Shown piece by piece: positions 1 to 6,438 of a stretch of 14,992 nucleotides of DNA. The position numbers and the translations under genes were made by a program. The first letter of the stretch is position 1. Every line of letters begins with the position of its first letter. Origin of the DNA: UBA4742 sp002403895 (lineage in GTDB: Bacteria; Actinomycetota; Acidimicrobiia; Acidimicrobiales; Acidimicrobilacustridaceae); assembly GCA_036823295.1 (NCBI GenBank), contig DAISGD010000073.1:1-14992 (forward strand), in the 5' to 3' direction. The notes under the pieces were generated by a model that saw only the letters and a program-made list of their open reading frames with translations, did not search any database and was not told the DNA's origin.

Positions 1-71
1 ATGACGAGCAGGGCTGCGACCGCGGCGGCCGACGCGCCGATGACGATCGCAGTTGCCCACCACAGGCTCAT
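1..71 (-). CDS. N-terminus of a membrane protein (partial, DUF4239-like?)
   Basis: Only the first 23 codons are present; the gene leaves the window at base 1. Read leftward from ATG at 71, the peptide starts MSLWWATAIVIGASAAAVAA and continues hydrophobically, which is one N-terminal membrane segment or uncleaved signal anchor. It starts about 30 bp after the stop of the DUF2252 gene on the same strand, so the two are probably cotranscribed. No clear Shine-Dalgarno precedes the ATG. Bestrophin-like DUF4239 proteins begin with a similar segment and occur near such genes, but 23 residues cannot prove this. The rightward frame over these bases has no support. Confidence 0.4.
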   Translation of the reverse strand, partial: MSLWWATAIVIGASAAAVAALLV

Positions 72-101
72 AGGGGCGCAGGGAGGTCGGAGCGAGCCAT
101 A

Positions 102-1529
102 TCAGATGCCGGACTCGGCCTGGACCTCGCCGGTGGCAATCACGTCCACGAGCCGCTGGTGGTCGAGTTCGTTCTGCTCGGCATAGCTGCAGGCGAACCG
201 GGTGAGTGCCTCGTCGAAGGTTCCAGCGGCGCCCAGGTAGGCGCCAATGGCGATCGGGTCACCGGATCGAGCGTGGGAGCGAGCGAGAACCCAGCCACAC
301 ATCTGCCCGTACACCTCAACCATTGCCGGGTCCATCGTGGCGATATCGGCCGAGGCCTTCCAGTCCCAGAGTTGGCGCATGTAGTAGTCGTGGGTGCGGC
401 CATCGACTCCCTCGACGCGTTCCCATCCGAGGAAGATGTCGCTGGCTGCTTGCATGAGCCGTTGTCCCTCGACGACCCGCTGGCCGTGATTCTCGAAGAC
501 GCTCGCCGTCAGGAACGGCTCGAGCACGGACGCCTCGGCCTCCTTGACCTGCAAGAAGAGCGGATCGTTGTCGTCCCTGCCCTCCATGAGGGCCACCCAA
601 GATCGGGTGCCGACGCTTCCCACCCCGACGACCTTGCGGGCCAGATCGACGAAGCGGTAGCCCTCGAGGAGGTGACGGCGATCACCGTTCAGCGTGGCGC
701 GATAGGAGGCCAGCGCCGCTCCGATCGTGTCGTGCAATCGCTGGTGATCGGCCCCGGAGAACAGGTCCCGTACCGGCACGAGCAGTGGTGGGTCACTGGC
801 AAACCGCAGCTCGCCGTCGACGAGCTCGGTGAGCTTCGCCTTTGCCTTCAACCGGTCTTTGGATCCGGCTTTGTCGACCGTCCGCTGGAAGCGCTTGATC
901 GCGGCGGTGCCGAGCTCTTGACCCCACATCCGGAGAATCGCGTCGAGGTCGAGTCGGGCGTACCAGACATCGAGGTTCGCCATGACCGCGAACTTCCGGA
1001 TGGTCTCACGGTAGGAGCGCATTGCGCCCGAAACGACCTTCGCGCGCGTCGCGTCGTCGAAGTCACGAGCGCGAGCGGCGATCTCGAGGCTGGCGGCGAG
1101 CCGTTTGACGTCCCATTCGAACGGTCCCGGGAGCGTCTCGTCGAAGTCATTGACGTCAAACACCAGTGAGCGCTCGGGTGAAGCGAAGCCACCGAAGTTG
1201 GCCAGATGGGCGTCCCCGCACAGCTGCACGTCCAGACCCGTGTTCGGGCTCGATGCCAGATCCGAGGCCATGACTACGGCCGCCCCCCGGAAGAAGGCGA
1301 AGGCCGAGGCGCCCATTCTCCCGTGGCGGATGGGCACCAGCCCCTCGACACGCGTCGTCGCTTGTTCGCGAAGAAGGTCGATCGGATCCGGTCGACTCGC
1401 CACCGGTGCCCAGTCGCCATGGCTCGAGCGGGGCGTCCGGGCTCGGGCTTCCTTGCCTCGTCGAGCGCGAGCAACGGGACTCGAGTCTTCCGGCAGACCG
1501 GCCCCTGCGGGGGCCAGTGCTTTCACCAT
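102..1529 (-). CDS. DUF2252 family protein
   Basis: The product has 475 residues and the usual DUF2252 length and motifs. A basic, disordered N-terminus (about residues 1-45) precedes RHGRMGASAFAFFRG (about 68-82), LCGDAHLANFGG (about 104-115), VFDVNDFDE (about 123-131) and EWDVKRLAAS (about 138-147). The GDxHxxNF and DFD elements resemble the catalytic-loop and metal-binding motifs of aminoglycoside-phosphotransferase/kinase-like folds, so a phosphotransferase-like role is plausible, but the substrate is unknown. I chose ATG 1529 because GGAGGA lies 7 nt upstream; the open frame runs on to 1598 without such a signal. It is probably cytoplasmic. Neighbours on the same strand are the PLDc_N-like gene 145 bp upstream and a membrane protein about 30 bp downstream. 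The long rightward frame inside it is an antisense shadow. Confidence 0.9.
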   Translation of the reverse strand: MVKALAPAGAGLPEDSSPVARARRGKEARARTPRSSHGDWAPVASRPDPIDLLREQATTRVEGLVPIRHGRMGASAFAFFRGAAVVMASDLASSPNTGLDVQLCGDAHLANFGGFASPERSLVFDVNDFDETLPGPFEWDVKRLAASLEIAARARDFDDATRAKVVSGAMRSYRETIRKFAVMANLDVWYARLDLDAILRMWGQELGTAAIKRFQRTVDKAGSKDRLKAKAKLTELVDGELRFASDPPLLVPVRDLFSGADHQRLHDTIGAALASYRATLNGDRRHLLEGYRFVDLARKVVGVGSVGTRSWVALMEGRDDNDPLFLQVKEAEASVLEPFLTASVFENHGQRVVEGQRLMQAASDIFLGWERVEGVDGRTHDYYMRQLWDWKASADIATMDPAMVEVYGQMCGWVLARSHARSGDPIAIGAYLGAAGTFDEALTRFACSYAEQNELDHQRLVDVIATGEVQAESGI

Positions 1530-1674
1530 GACGTTCTCCTCCAGCGGTAGTGTGGCGAGGACCTGCGTTGGCCATGATCCCACGGTCCCCCGGCGCAACG
1601 GGCTCGGCGGTGGAGCTGCGACCGTCCGGCAATTGGCCCTGATCGCGTCGGATCGCGGCGTCGGTGGGGCGGAG

Positions 1675-1905
1675 CTACGCCGTCGCGATGCCGGCGGCGG
1701 CGTCGACGTCGACCGCGGTCGGCCGAGCGATGATGTAGGTCAGCACCCCGATCACAGGGATGAACACGATGAACAGGAACCAGAGCGCCTTGGCCACGCC
1801 GTGATGATCGGGTCGTCGGAAGTTGTCGATGAAGACCCAAAGGACGATGAAGATCCACAGGAGGAAGAAGGACAACATCAGCAGACTCCAGAAGACACCT
1901 AGCAA
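1675..1905 (-). CDS. small PLDc_N-like membrane protein, 5' end probably frameshifted
   Basis: The 76-residue frame starts at a TTG and reads two membrane helices (about residues 4-26 and 40-60) joined by a short polar loop, IDNFRRPDHHGVAKALW. The second helix ends PVIGVLTYIIARP. This matches the short actinobacterial proteins built on the cardiolipin-synthase/phospholipase D N-terminal segment (PLDc_N), which have no catalytic HKD domain. The TTG has no Shine-Dalgarno. A good start (GGGAGG, then ATG at 1924) lies 19 bases upstream in another frame and reads MLAYDY before running out of homology. Family members often begin with YDYP-LLGVFW, so the true protein probably starts at 1924 and a small indel near 1906-1908 breaks the frame. 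It may be a sequencing error or a real mutation. Confidence 0.7.
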   Translation of the reverse strand: MLGVFWSLLMLSFFLLWIFIVLWVFIDNFRRPDHHGVAKALWFLFIVFIPVIGVLTYIIARPTAVDVDAAAGIATA

Positions 1906-1929
1906 GGTAGTCGTACGCGAGCATGGGAT

Positions 1930-1935
1930 CCTCCC
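1930..1935 (-). promoter_or_regulatory. Shine-Dalgarno for the PLDc_N-like gene
   Basis: Read leftward, GGGAGG is followed by five bases and ATG at 1924. It is the only good ribosome binding site near this gene, and it points to a start that is out of frame with the conserved part. This supports a frameshift between 1924 and 1905. Confidence 0.55.
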
Positions 1936-1976
1936 AGATCTTGCTGCCCAGCCATAGGGCCGTGGCGGTCACCCAG

Positions 1977-1988
1977 ATGTGACCACAT
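1977..1988. promoter_or_regulatory. short palindrome in a divergent intergenic region
   Basis: ATGTGACCACAT is a 12-base palindrome with 5-base arms (ATGTG/CACAT) and a two-base centre. It lies between the leftward PLDc_N-like start (1924) and the rightward DUF6325-like start (2038), where an operator for either promoter would be expected. The arm TGTG...CACA is like half of a CRP-type site but the spacing is too short for one. It could be chance. Confidence 0.22.
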
Positions 1989-2018
1989 GATCCTGTCCAA
2001 TGGCTGACGACCGCACCC

Positions 2019-2073
2019 CTTGCGTTGAGAGGACCTCATGACATTCGGCCCAGTTCAGATGCTCATACTCGAG
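2019..2073 (+). repeat. left copy of a 55-bp exact duplication flanking an N gap
   Basis: These 55 bases are identical to 2174-2228 on the other side of the N run. The copy holds a Shine-Dalgarno (GAGAGG) and the first 12 codons of the DUF6325-like gene (ATG at 2038). The simplest reading is that two contigs overlap here and the scaffolder inserted Ns without merging them, so this is one sequence and not a biological repeat. Confidence 0.9.
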
Positions 2074-2173
2074 NNNNNNNNNNNNNNNNNNNNNNNNNNN
2101 NNNNNNNNNNNNNNNNNNNNNNNNNNNNNNNNNNNNNNNNNNNNNNNNNNNNNNNNNNNNNNNNNNNNNNNNN
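2074..2173. other. 100-base run of N (scaffold gap)
   Basis: There are exactly 100 unknown bases between two identical 55-bp ends. The gap is probably artificial and its real length could be negative (an overlap). Confidence 0.97.
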
Positions 2174-2228
2174 CTTGCGTTGAGAGGACCTCATGACATT
2201 CGGCCCAGTTCAGATGCTCATACTCGAG
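2174..2228 (+). repeat. right copy of the 55-bp duplication
   Basis: Exact copy of 2019-2073; see that entry. Here the sequence continues into the 3' half of the DUF6325-like gene. Confidence 0.9.
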
Positions 2229-2427
2229 CGGTTCCATCCTCGACGGCGACGTCTGGTACGTCGCCGACGCCATCCCTCCGGGAGCAACCGCCGTGGCGCT
2301 CATCGAGCATCTCTGGGCGATTCCGCTGCGCACAGCGATCAGCGGAGCCGGTGGTGTGACCCTCGCCGACGAATGGGTCCACCCCGATGACCTCATCGCG
2401 CTCGGAATCGCCGCCGCCGAGAGCTGA
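2193..2427 (+). pseudogene. DUF6325/DUF1269-like protein with its middle missing
   Basis: The start is well formed (GAGAGG, five bases, ATG) and reads MTFGPVQMLILE, the usual opening of a family of actinobacterial proteins of about 130-150 residues. Directly afterwards the homology continues in another frame near the C-terminus: GDVWYVADAIPPGATAVA, then an IEHLWAIPLR block, a GGVTLADEWVHPDDLIALG block and a TGA at 2425-2427. From memory of the family, about 60-70 central residues (normally including a RLxDLLFVxKD-type strand) are absent and the frame is shifted at about 2228. Either the gene has a real internal deletion or the right contig is misassembled. The family's function is unknown. 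The intact MFS gene starts 24 bp downstream, which suggests an operon. The family name is from memory. Confidence 0.7.
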
Positions 2428-2451
2428 GCCTGAGATCGAGGGGGCACCGCC

Positions 2452-4071
2452 ATGGCACAGAAAGCCGTAGCCCCCACCCAGGCGGGTAGATGTGGGACGC
2501 CGGCTCGGGCCGGGCTGGTGCTGGGAACCCTGATCCTCGTCGCCGCCATCGCCAACCTACCCCTGGCGGTGGCCAACGTGGCCCTGCCCAGCATCGGGCA
2601 GCATTTCGACGCGTCGCAGACCGAGCTCAACCTCGTCGCCGTCGGCTACTCGCTGGGCCTGGCCGCCTCGGTGCTCTGGTTGGGCGCGGTCGGTGATCGC
2701 TACGGCCGCAAGATGCTGCTGCTCATCGGCGTCGCCCTCTCGTTGCCCGCCTGCCTCGCTGCCGCATGGGCGCCGACGATCGGGATTCTGATCGCGGCCC
2801 GCGTGGTCGGTGGCCTGGCCGCAGGCATGGCCTACCCGACCACCCTGGCGCTGATCACCGCCCTGTGGGCCCCCGGGGCAGGGCGAACCAAGTCCATTGC
2901 TCTGTGGTCGGCCACCGGTGGCGCCATCTCCGCCCTCGGCCCGCTGATCGCAGGCCTCTTGCTCGAGCGGTACTGGTGGGGCTCGGTCTTCCTGGTGACG
3001 CTGCCGCTCATCGCGATTGGCCTGCCGCTGGCCTTCAAGGTGATTCCGGCCCACGTCAACGAGACGACCGACGCCGTCGACAACCTGGGGGGCATCCTGT
3101 CGGCCGTGTTGGTGGGTGCGTTGATCCTGGCCATCAACTTCGCGGTGGTGCCCGACGCCGGCACCCTCGTACTGGGGTTGTCGGTGATAGCCGTCGCCGC
3201 GCTCATCGCCTTCGTGATCCGCCAGCGCAAGACCGCCAACCCGCTCTACGACCTGCACATCGCGGCACGCCCGCCGTTCTGGGTCGCCGCCTGCGCCGGG
3301 ATCATCGTGTTCGGCTCGCTCATGGGGGCCATGTTCATCGGCCAGCAGTTCCTGCAGAACGTCCTCCAGTACTCAACGGTCGACGCCGGTGCTGCCATCC
3401 TCCCCGCCGCCGTCTTCATGGTGCTGATCGCCCCCCGCTCGGCCAAGCTCGTCGAAGCCCGCGGCGCCCGGTTCACGCTGCTCGTCGGCTACGTCTTCGT
3501 CTTGGCCGGTTTCATCTCGATGCTCGTGCTGTGGAAGGAGGGCACCCCGTATTGGCAGGTGGCTCTCGGCTACGCCCTCGTCGGCGCCGGCGTCGGGTTC
3601 GCCGGGACCCCAGCTTCGCACTCGCTGACCAGCTCGGTACCGGTGACCAAGGCAGGCATGGCGTCCGGCACCGCCGATCTGCAGCGCGACCTCGGCGGAG
3701 CGATCATGCAGTCGATCTTCGGTGCCCTGCTCACGGCCGGCTACGCCTCGGCCGTCAACCAAGCGATCGCCGGCGCACCCAACGGGCAGCAGGTCACCCA
3801 GAGCACCCAGAGCGCGCTCACGAAATCCTTCGCCAGCGCCACCGAGACCGCCCAGCAGTACCCGCAGTACGCGAGCCAGATCATCGCTGGCGCGAAGACA
3901 TCCTTCGTCGACGGACAGGACTGGGCCTACTTGGCCGGCATCATCGCCGTGCTCCTCGGCGCAGCCCTGGTGTTCTTCTTCTTCCCCAAGGCCGACGAAG
4001 AACGCAAGCTACTCGCCGAGTACCAGGAGCAGGACACTGCTCCCGAGCCAGCATCGACTCCCGGCGAGTGA
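2452..4071 (+). CDS. MFS transporter, DHA2 (EmrB/QacA-like, 14-TM) family
   Basis: The 539-residue product is a complete inner-membrane secondary transporter, probably a drug or small-molecule/proton antiporter. It has the ANVALPSIGQHF segment at the end of TM1 (about 41-52), MFS motif A GAVGDRYGRK between TM2 and TM3 (about 78-87) and an antiporter motif C-like TGGAISALGPLIAG in TM5 (about 155-168). The later helices and the length suit the 14-TM DHA2 group. A long loop of about 75 residues rich in Gln, Ser, Thr and Ala (about 430-505) precedes the last TM, and the C-terminal tail is acidic. ATG 2452 has GAGGGGG 7 nt upstream. It lies 24 bp after the broken DUF6325-like gene. No TetR or MarR repressor is adjacent, so the substrate cannot be guessed. 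The long frame inside it on the other strand is a shadow. Confidence 0.93.
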   Translation: MAQKAVAPTQAGRCGTPARAGLVLGTLILVAAIANLPLAVANVALPSIGQHFDASQTELNLVAVGYSLGLAASVLWLGAVGDRYGRKMLLLIGVALSLPACLAAAWAPTIGILIAARVVGGLAAGMAYPTTLALITALWAPGAGRTKSIALWSATGGAISALGPLIAGLLLERYWWGSVFLVTLPLIAIGLPLAFKVIPAHVNETTDAVDNLGGILSAVLVGALILAINFAVVPDAGTLVLGLSVIAVAALIAFVIRQRKTANPLYDLHIAARPPFWVAACAGIIVFGSLMGAMFIGQQFLQNVLQYSTVDAGAAILPAAVFMVLIAPRSAKLVEARGARFTLLVGYVFVLAGFISMLVLWKEGTPYWQVALGYALVGAGVGFAGTPASHSLTSSVPVTKAGMASGTADLQRDLGGAIMQSIFGALLTAGYASAVNQAIAGAPNGQQVTQSTQSALTKSFASATETAQQYPQYASQIIAGAKTSFVDGQDWAYLAGIIAVLLGAALVFFFFPKADEERKLLAEYQEQDTAPEPASTPGE

Positions 4072-4220
4072 CCCTCGCCGGCGCGGGACTTCAACGTCGT
4101 CGGAAACCGAAAACATCCGCCAGTTTGGGCGATGCGGGGGTGGGGGCAGCCGTGTCATGGTGGTTTGAGGTCAGCTCATCTGCGTGAGCGCCACGACCAC
4201 CGATTGCATTGGGAGAGTCC

Positions 4221-4469
4221 ATGACCACGGTCGCGCCGGAACTCATCGAAGAGATGTTCGTGCAGACCGCCCGCGGGGCCACGAGCGCCGACGGGGTGCT
4301 GACCTCGAGCGGGCTCAGGCCCTCGACGTTGTATTTCTCCGACCGTCCCGAGCGAGTGGTGGGCCACATGAAGACGGGCCAGTTCGTCGAGCACTGTTTG
4401 ACTGACCCAAACGAGCCGGGCACCGCCGAACCGGGCCTTGGCGTGAGCTGTTACAGGAGTGGACCATGA
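4221..4469 (+). pseudogene. 5' stub of a conserved hypothetical protein (FSDRPERVVGHM block)
   Basis: The 82-residue frame starts at ATG 4221 with GGAG five bases upstream. It reads a helical start (TTVAPELIEEMF), a variable GVLTSSGLRPSTL stretch and the conserved block YFSDRPERVVGHM followed by TGQFVEH. I recall this block near the middle of longer uncharacterised proteins, where it is followed by an aspartate-rich segment of the DSFADDPPNA kind. That continuation is absent here; the last ~20 residues (from CLTDPNEP) look unrelated. The stop overlaps the next start as ATGA. It is probably a truncated gene, but a short natural variant coupled to its neighbour is possible. Function unknown. 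Confidence 0.5.
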
Positions 4470-4774
4470 CAACGGACGACGAAGGGGGTGTGCCGTCGGG
4501 TGCTCCCGGCGGACCGCGAGTCCTGTTCGTGTACTACACGCTCAGTCAGCAGGCCCGCCGGGTAGCGAAGGCAATGACCGCCACGTTCCGGACGGAGGGT
4601 TGCGAGGTCACCGAGGCGGTGATCGAGTTCACCGACAAGCGCTACGTGAAGCAGTTCAATCATTTCCCCTGGAAGCACGCGGAGCATCTTCCAGTCGGGC
4701 GGCCAGCGCCAGCGCCAGCGCCTGGCCATGGCTCGGGCCTTCCTGGCCGAGCCCTCAGTGCTCTTGCTCGATGA
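4466..4774 (+). pseudogene. flavodoxin-like N-terminal fragment
   Basis: ATG 4466 has AGGAG six bases upstream and overlaps the preceding stop (ATGA). After an acidic, Gly/Pro-rich leader the sequence reads RVLFVYYTLSQQARRVAKAM (about residues 18-37), a beta-strand/FMN phosphate-loop/helix unit, then GCEVTEAVIEFTDKRYVKQF and NHFPWKHAEHLP. This is the beginning of flavodoxin-fold proteins related to menaquinone-dependent protoporphyrinogen oxidase, which are normally about 170-220 residues. Homology stops at about codon 75 (near 4690). The rest of the frame to 4774 is the out-of-frame reading of an ABC-ATPase fragment. The flavin-binding core is therefore incomplete and the product is unlikely to function. 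Confidence 0.65.
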
Positions 4775-4802
4775 GCCGAACGCTCAGGAATTAGGAGCGT
4801 GA
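4695..4802 (+). pseudogene. internal fragment of an ABC transporter ATPase
   Basis: This frame reads SGGQRQRQRLAMARAFL, then AEPSVLLLDEPN: the ABC signature motif and Walker B, in the correct spacing apart from one extra QR pair that comes from three CAGCGC units (4703-4720). Nothing upstream encodes Walker A or the Q-loop, and downstream the frame ends within a few codons at TGA 4800-4802, overlapping the 3' end of the leftward nitronate monooxygenase-like gene. Only 29 codons of the ATPase are present, so this is a gene remnant or a misjoined contig piece. It is out of frame with the flavodoxin-like start. Confidence 0.7.
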
Positions 4803-5773
4803 GGTGCCGCGGCCCGCAAGAGCGCCTCGGCTCCATCGGCCAGTTCGCCGATGATCTCGGCTGCGCTCATCACCTTGGTCACATCGGCGACCGACAGCCC
4901 GGCGTAGTGGGCCATGGCGGAGATGGAGCCGTGACAATCGCTTGTCGGCGGCAGGGTGGCGAACCGTTCAATAGGGACAAGGCCAGACAGGTCACCCCGA
5001 TCCAACTCGGCGACCGGTCCGGGCTCGAGGGACGACGCCGTGTCGAATCCGGCCCGTAGGACTCGGTGGGGCGCATCGGGCCAGCCCGTGTCCTGACCGT
5101 AGGCGGTGGTCAGGATCGTGTTGTCGACCCCGGCCCGTACGAGGGCGTCGCGGTAGAGGGCATGGGCGTTTGATTCTCGTGCGGCGACGAACCTGGTTCC
5201 CACCCGAACGGCGTCCGCCCCCGCCGCCAGCGCGGCGGCCATGGCGCGGGCCGACCCGATACCTCCCGATGCCACGACCACGGCGTGCCCATCGACGACG
5301 TCGAGCACCGCGGTGAGCACCGTCATCAACGGCAGTGTGGCGCGAACGTGCCCTCCCGCTTCGAGACCTTGGGCCACGATGAGATCGCACCCGGCGTCAA
5401 GCGCTGCCCGAGCCTCATCAGCCGATCCGACCTGCCATCCAGCGAGCGCATCGCCCTCGTGGACTCTTGCCACCCGCTGCGCATCGGGCTCCCCCCAAAA
5501 GAACTCGACAAGCCGCGCCCGGCCGGACGCGAACTCAACATCCGACTCGTTGATGAACGGCACCAGAAAGTTCACGCCGAAAACGTCGACCCCCAGTTTC
5601 GACAGCGCGTCGCACTGGTCCTGCAACGGCCGATACGAACTGGCCAACATGCCCAACCCGCCGGCCGAAGCCACCGCAGCAACGAGCTCAGGACTGTTGA
5701 CCCCGCCCCCCATACCGGCGAGCTGGATCGGCACCATGCACCCGAACAGTCGCGTGAACCGGGAAACCAGCAC
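4784..5773 (-). CDS. nitronate monooxygenase (2-nitropropane dioxygenase) family protein
   Basis: The 329-residue protein is a complete FMN-dependent TIM-barrel enzyme of the NMO/FabK-like group, which oxidises alkyl nitronates or related compounds in the cytoplasm. Visible elements are RFTRLFGCMVPIQLAGMGGG (about 5-24), GVNFLVPF (about 66-73), QGLEAGGHVR (about 135-144, with the conserved His), ASGGIGSARAMAAALAAGAD (about 168-187, FMN phosphate site) and VGTRFVAARES (about 191-201). The GTG start at 5773 fits the family N-terminus, though I see no Shine-Dalgarno; the next ATG (residue 13) would cut the first barrel strand. The C-terminus AEIIGELADGAEALL is typical. It converges with the fragment row at 4221-4802. 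Substrate unknown. Confidence 0.88.
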   Translation of the reverse strand: MLVSRFTRLFGCMVPIQLAGMGGGVNSPELVAAVASAGGLGMLASSYRPLQDQCDALSKLGVDVFGVNFLVPFINESDVEFASGRARLVEFFWGEPDAQRVARVHEGDALAGWQVGSADEARAALDAGCDLIVAQGLEAGGHVRATLPLMTVLTAVLDVVDGHAVVVASGGIGSARAMAAALAAGADAVRVGTRFVAARESNAHALYRDALVRAGVDNTILTTAYGQDTGWPDAPHRVLRAGFDTASSLEPGPVAELDRGDLSGLVPIERFATLPPTSDCHGSISAMAHYAGLSVADVTKVMSAAEIIGELADGAEALLRAAAPHAPNS

Positions 5774-5785
5774 GAAACGAAAGTA

Positions 5786-5935
5786 CTACCGCACCCCGAC
5801 GCGAACTGCGATCTGGTCGGTCACCGGAGCGCCGAGCGTCAGAATCGCCTCGCCGAACGCCACGACCGAGTGGTCGACGGGCGCCTCGGGGGTCGGATCC
5901 GAGGCGAATCTCCGCGGTTCGAGCGCGTACGCCAC
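5786..5935 (-). other. small open frame of 49 codons upstream of the NMO-like gene
   Basis: Between the divergent NMO-like gene and the cupin lie about 240 bases with no recognised gene. Within them a leftward frame (GTG 5935 to TAG 5786) reads with plausible composition, including DHSVVAFGEAILTLGAPVTD, and ends 12 bp before the NMO-like start. I do not recognise it. It could be a tiny gene, the tail of a lost gene, or chance in high-GC DNA. No Shine-Dalgarno or promoter is obvious. Confidence 0.2.
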
Positions 5936-6016
5936 TCTCGGCCCTCAGTTTCGGTGCGCTCCGCGGTGATTTCGGTAAGACTCTCGTCACCGACGACACG
6001 TGATGGAGGGTTCACC

Positions 6017-6379
6017 ATGGCTGGAATGATCCGCAAGAGCCTCGACTCGCCCGAGGAGACCCGACCGTTCGAAGACGGCATGGGCAAGCTCCAGCTCGTC
6101 AACGTCGCTTCCGGAGCCGTCGGCCGGGCAACGTTCGAGCCCGGTTGGCAATGGTCCAAGCATGTCAAGCCGATCGCGCAGACCGACAGTTGCCAGGCTC
6201 CCCACATGGGCTACTTCGTCTCCGGACGGATGAAGGTCGTCATGGACGACGGCGAGGAGATGGAGTTCGGCCCTGGCGACTTCAGCATAATTCCGCCGGG
6301 CCACGACGCCTGGATCGTTGGCGATGCACCGTGCGTCGTCGTCGACTGGCAAGGCTTCGCCGACTACGCCAAACGCTGA
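6017..6379 (+). CDS. cupin-domain protein
   Basis: The 120-residue protein is a single cupin barrel. ATG 6017 has GGAGGG six bases upstream, which is decisive because the open frame extends much farther back. After a short lead (SLDSPEETRPFEDG) come the barrel strands: WQWSKHVKPIA (about 46-56), APHMGYFVSGRMKVVMDDGE (about 63-82, where the metal-binding His usually sits) and FGPGDFSIIPPGHDAW (about 86-101, cupin motif 2 with PGH), ending VVVDW. It resembles small stand-alone cupins that bind metal and act as isomerases, dioxygenases or sensors. It is divergent from the NMO-like gene and convergent with the NIPSNAP-like gene. Substrate unknown. Confidence 0.88.
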   Translation: MAGMIRKSLDSPEETRPFEDGMGKLQLVNVASGAVGRATFEPGWQWSKHVKPIAQTDSCQAPHMGYFVSGRMKVVMDDGEEMEFGPGDFSIIPPGHDAWIVGDAPCVVVDWQGFADYAKR

Positions 6380-6438
6380 CTCCCGCCGAGGGGCTTCGGC
6401 GCTCAAGGCTCTTCAATCGCTGGACGGGTCAATCGTGG

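Noticed and set aside
159..1169. Long rightward open frame of 336 codons opposite the DUF2252 gene
   Set aside because: It is antisense to a well-supported DUF2252 protein, has no recognisable motif or ribosome site, and long shadow frames are expected in high-GC DNA.
2766..4187. Rightward frame of 473 codons overlapping the MFS gene
   Set aside because: It is extremely rich in Arg, Pro and Gly, the mark of a shifted reading of a membrane protein gene; the MFS frame has all the motifs.
5285..6016. Upstream extension of the cupin frame
   Set aside because: It overlaps the NMO-like gene antisense, and the cupin has a clear ribosome site and start at 6017.
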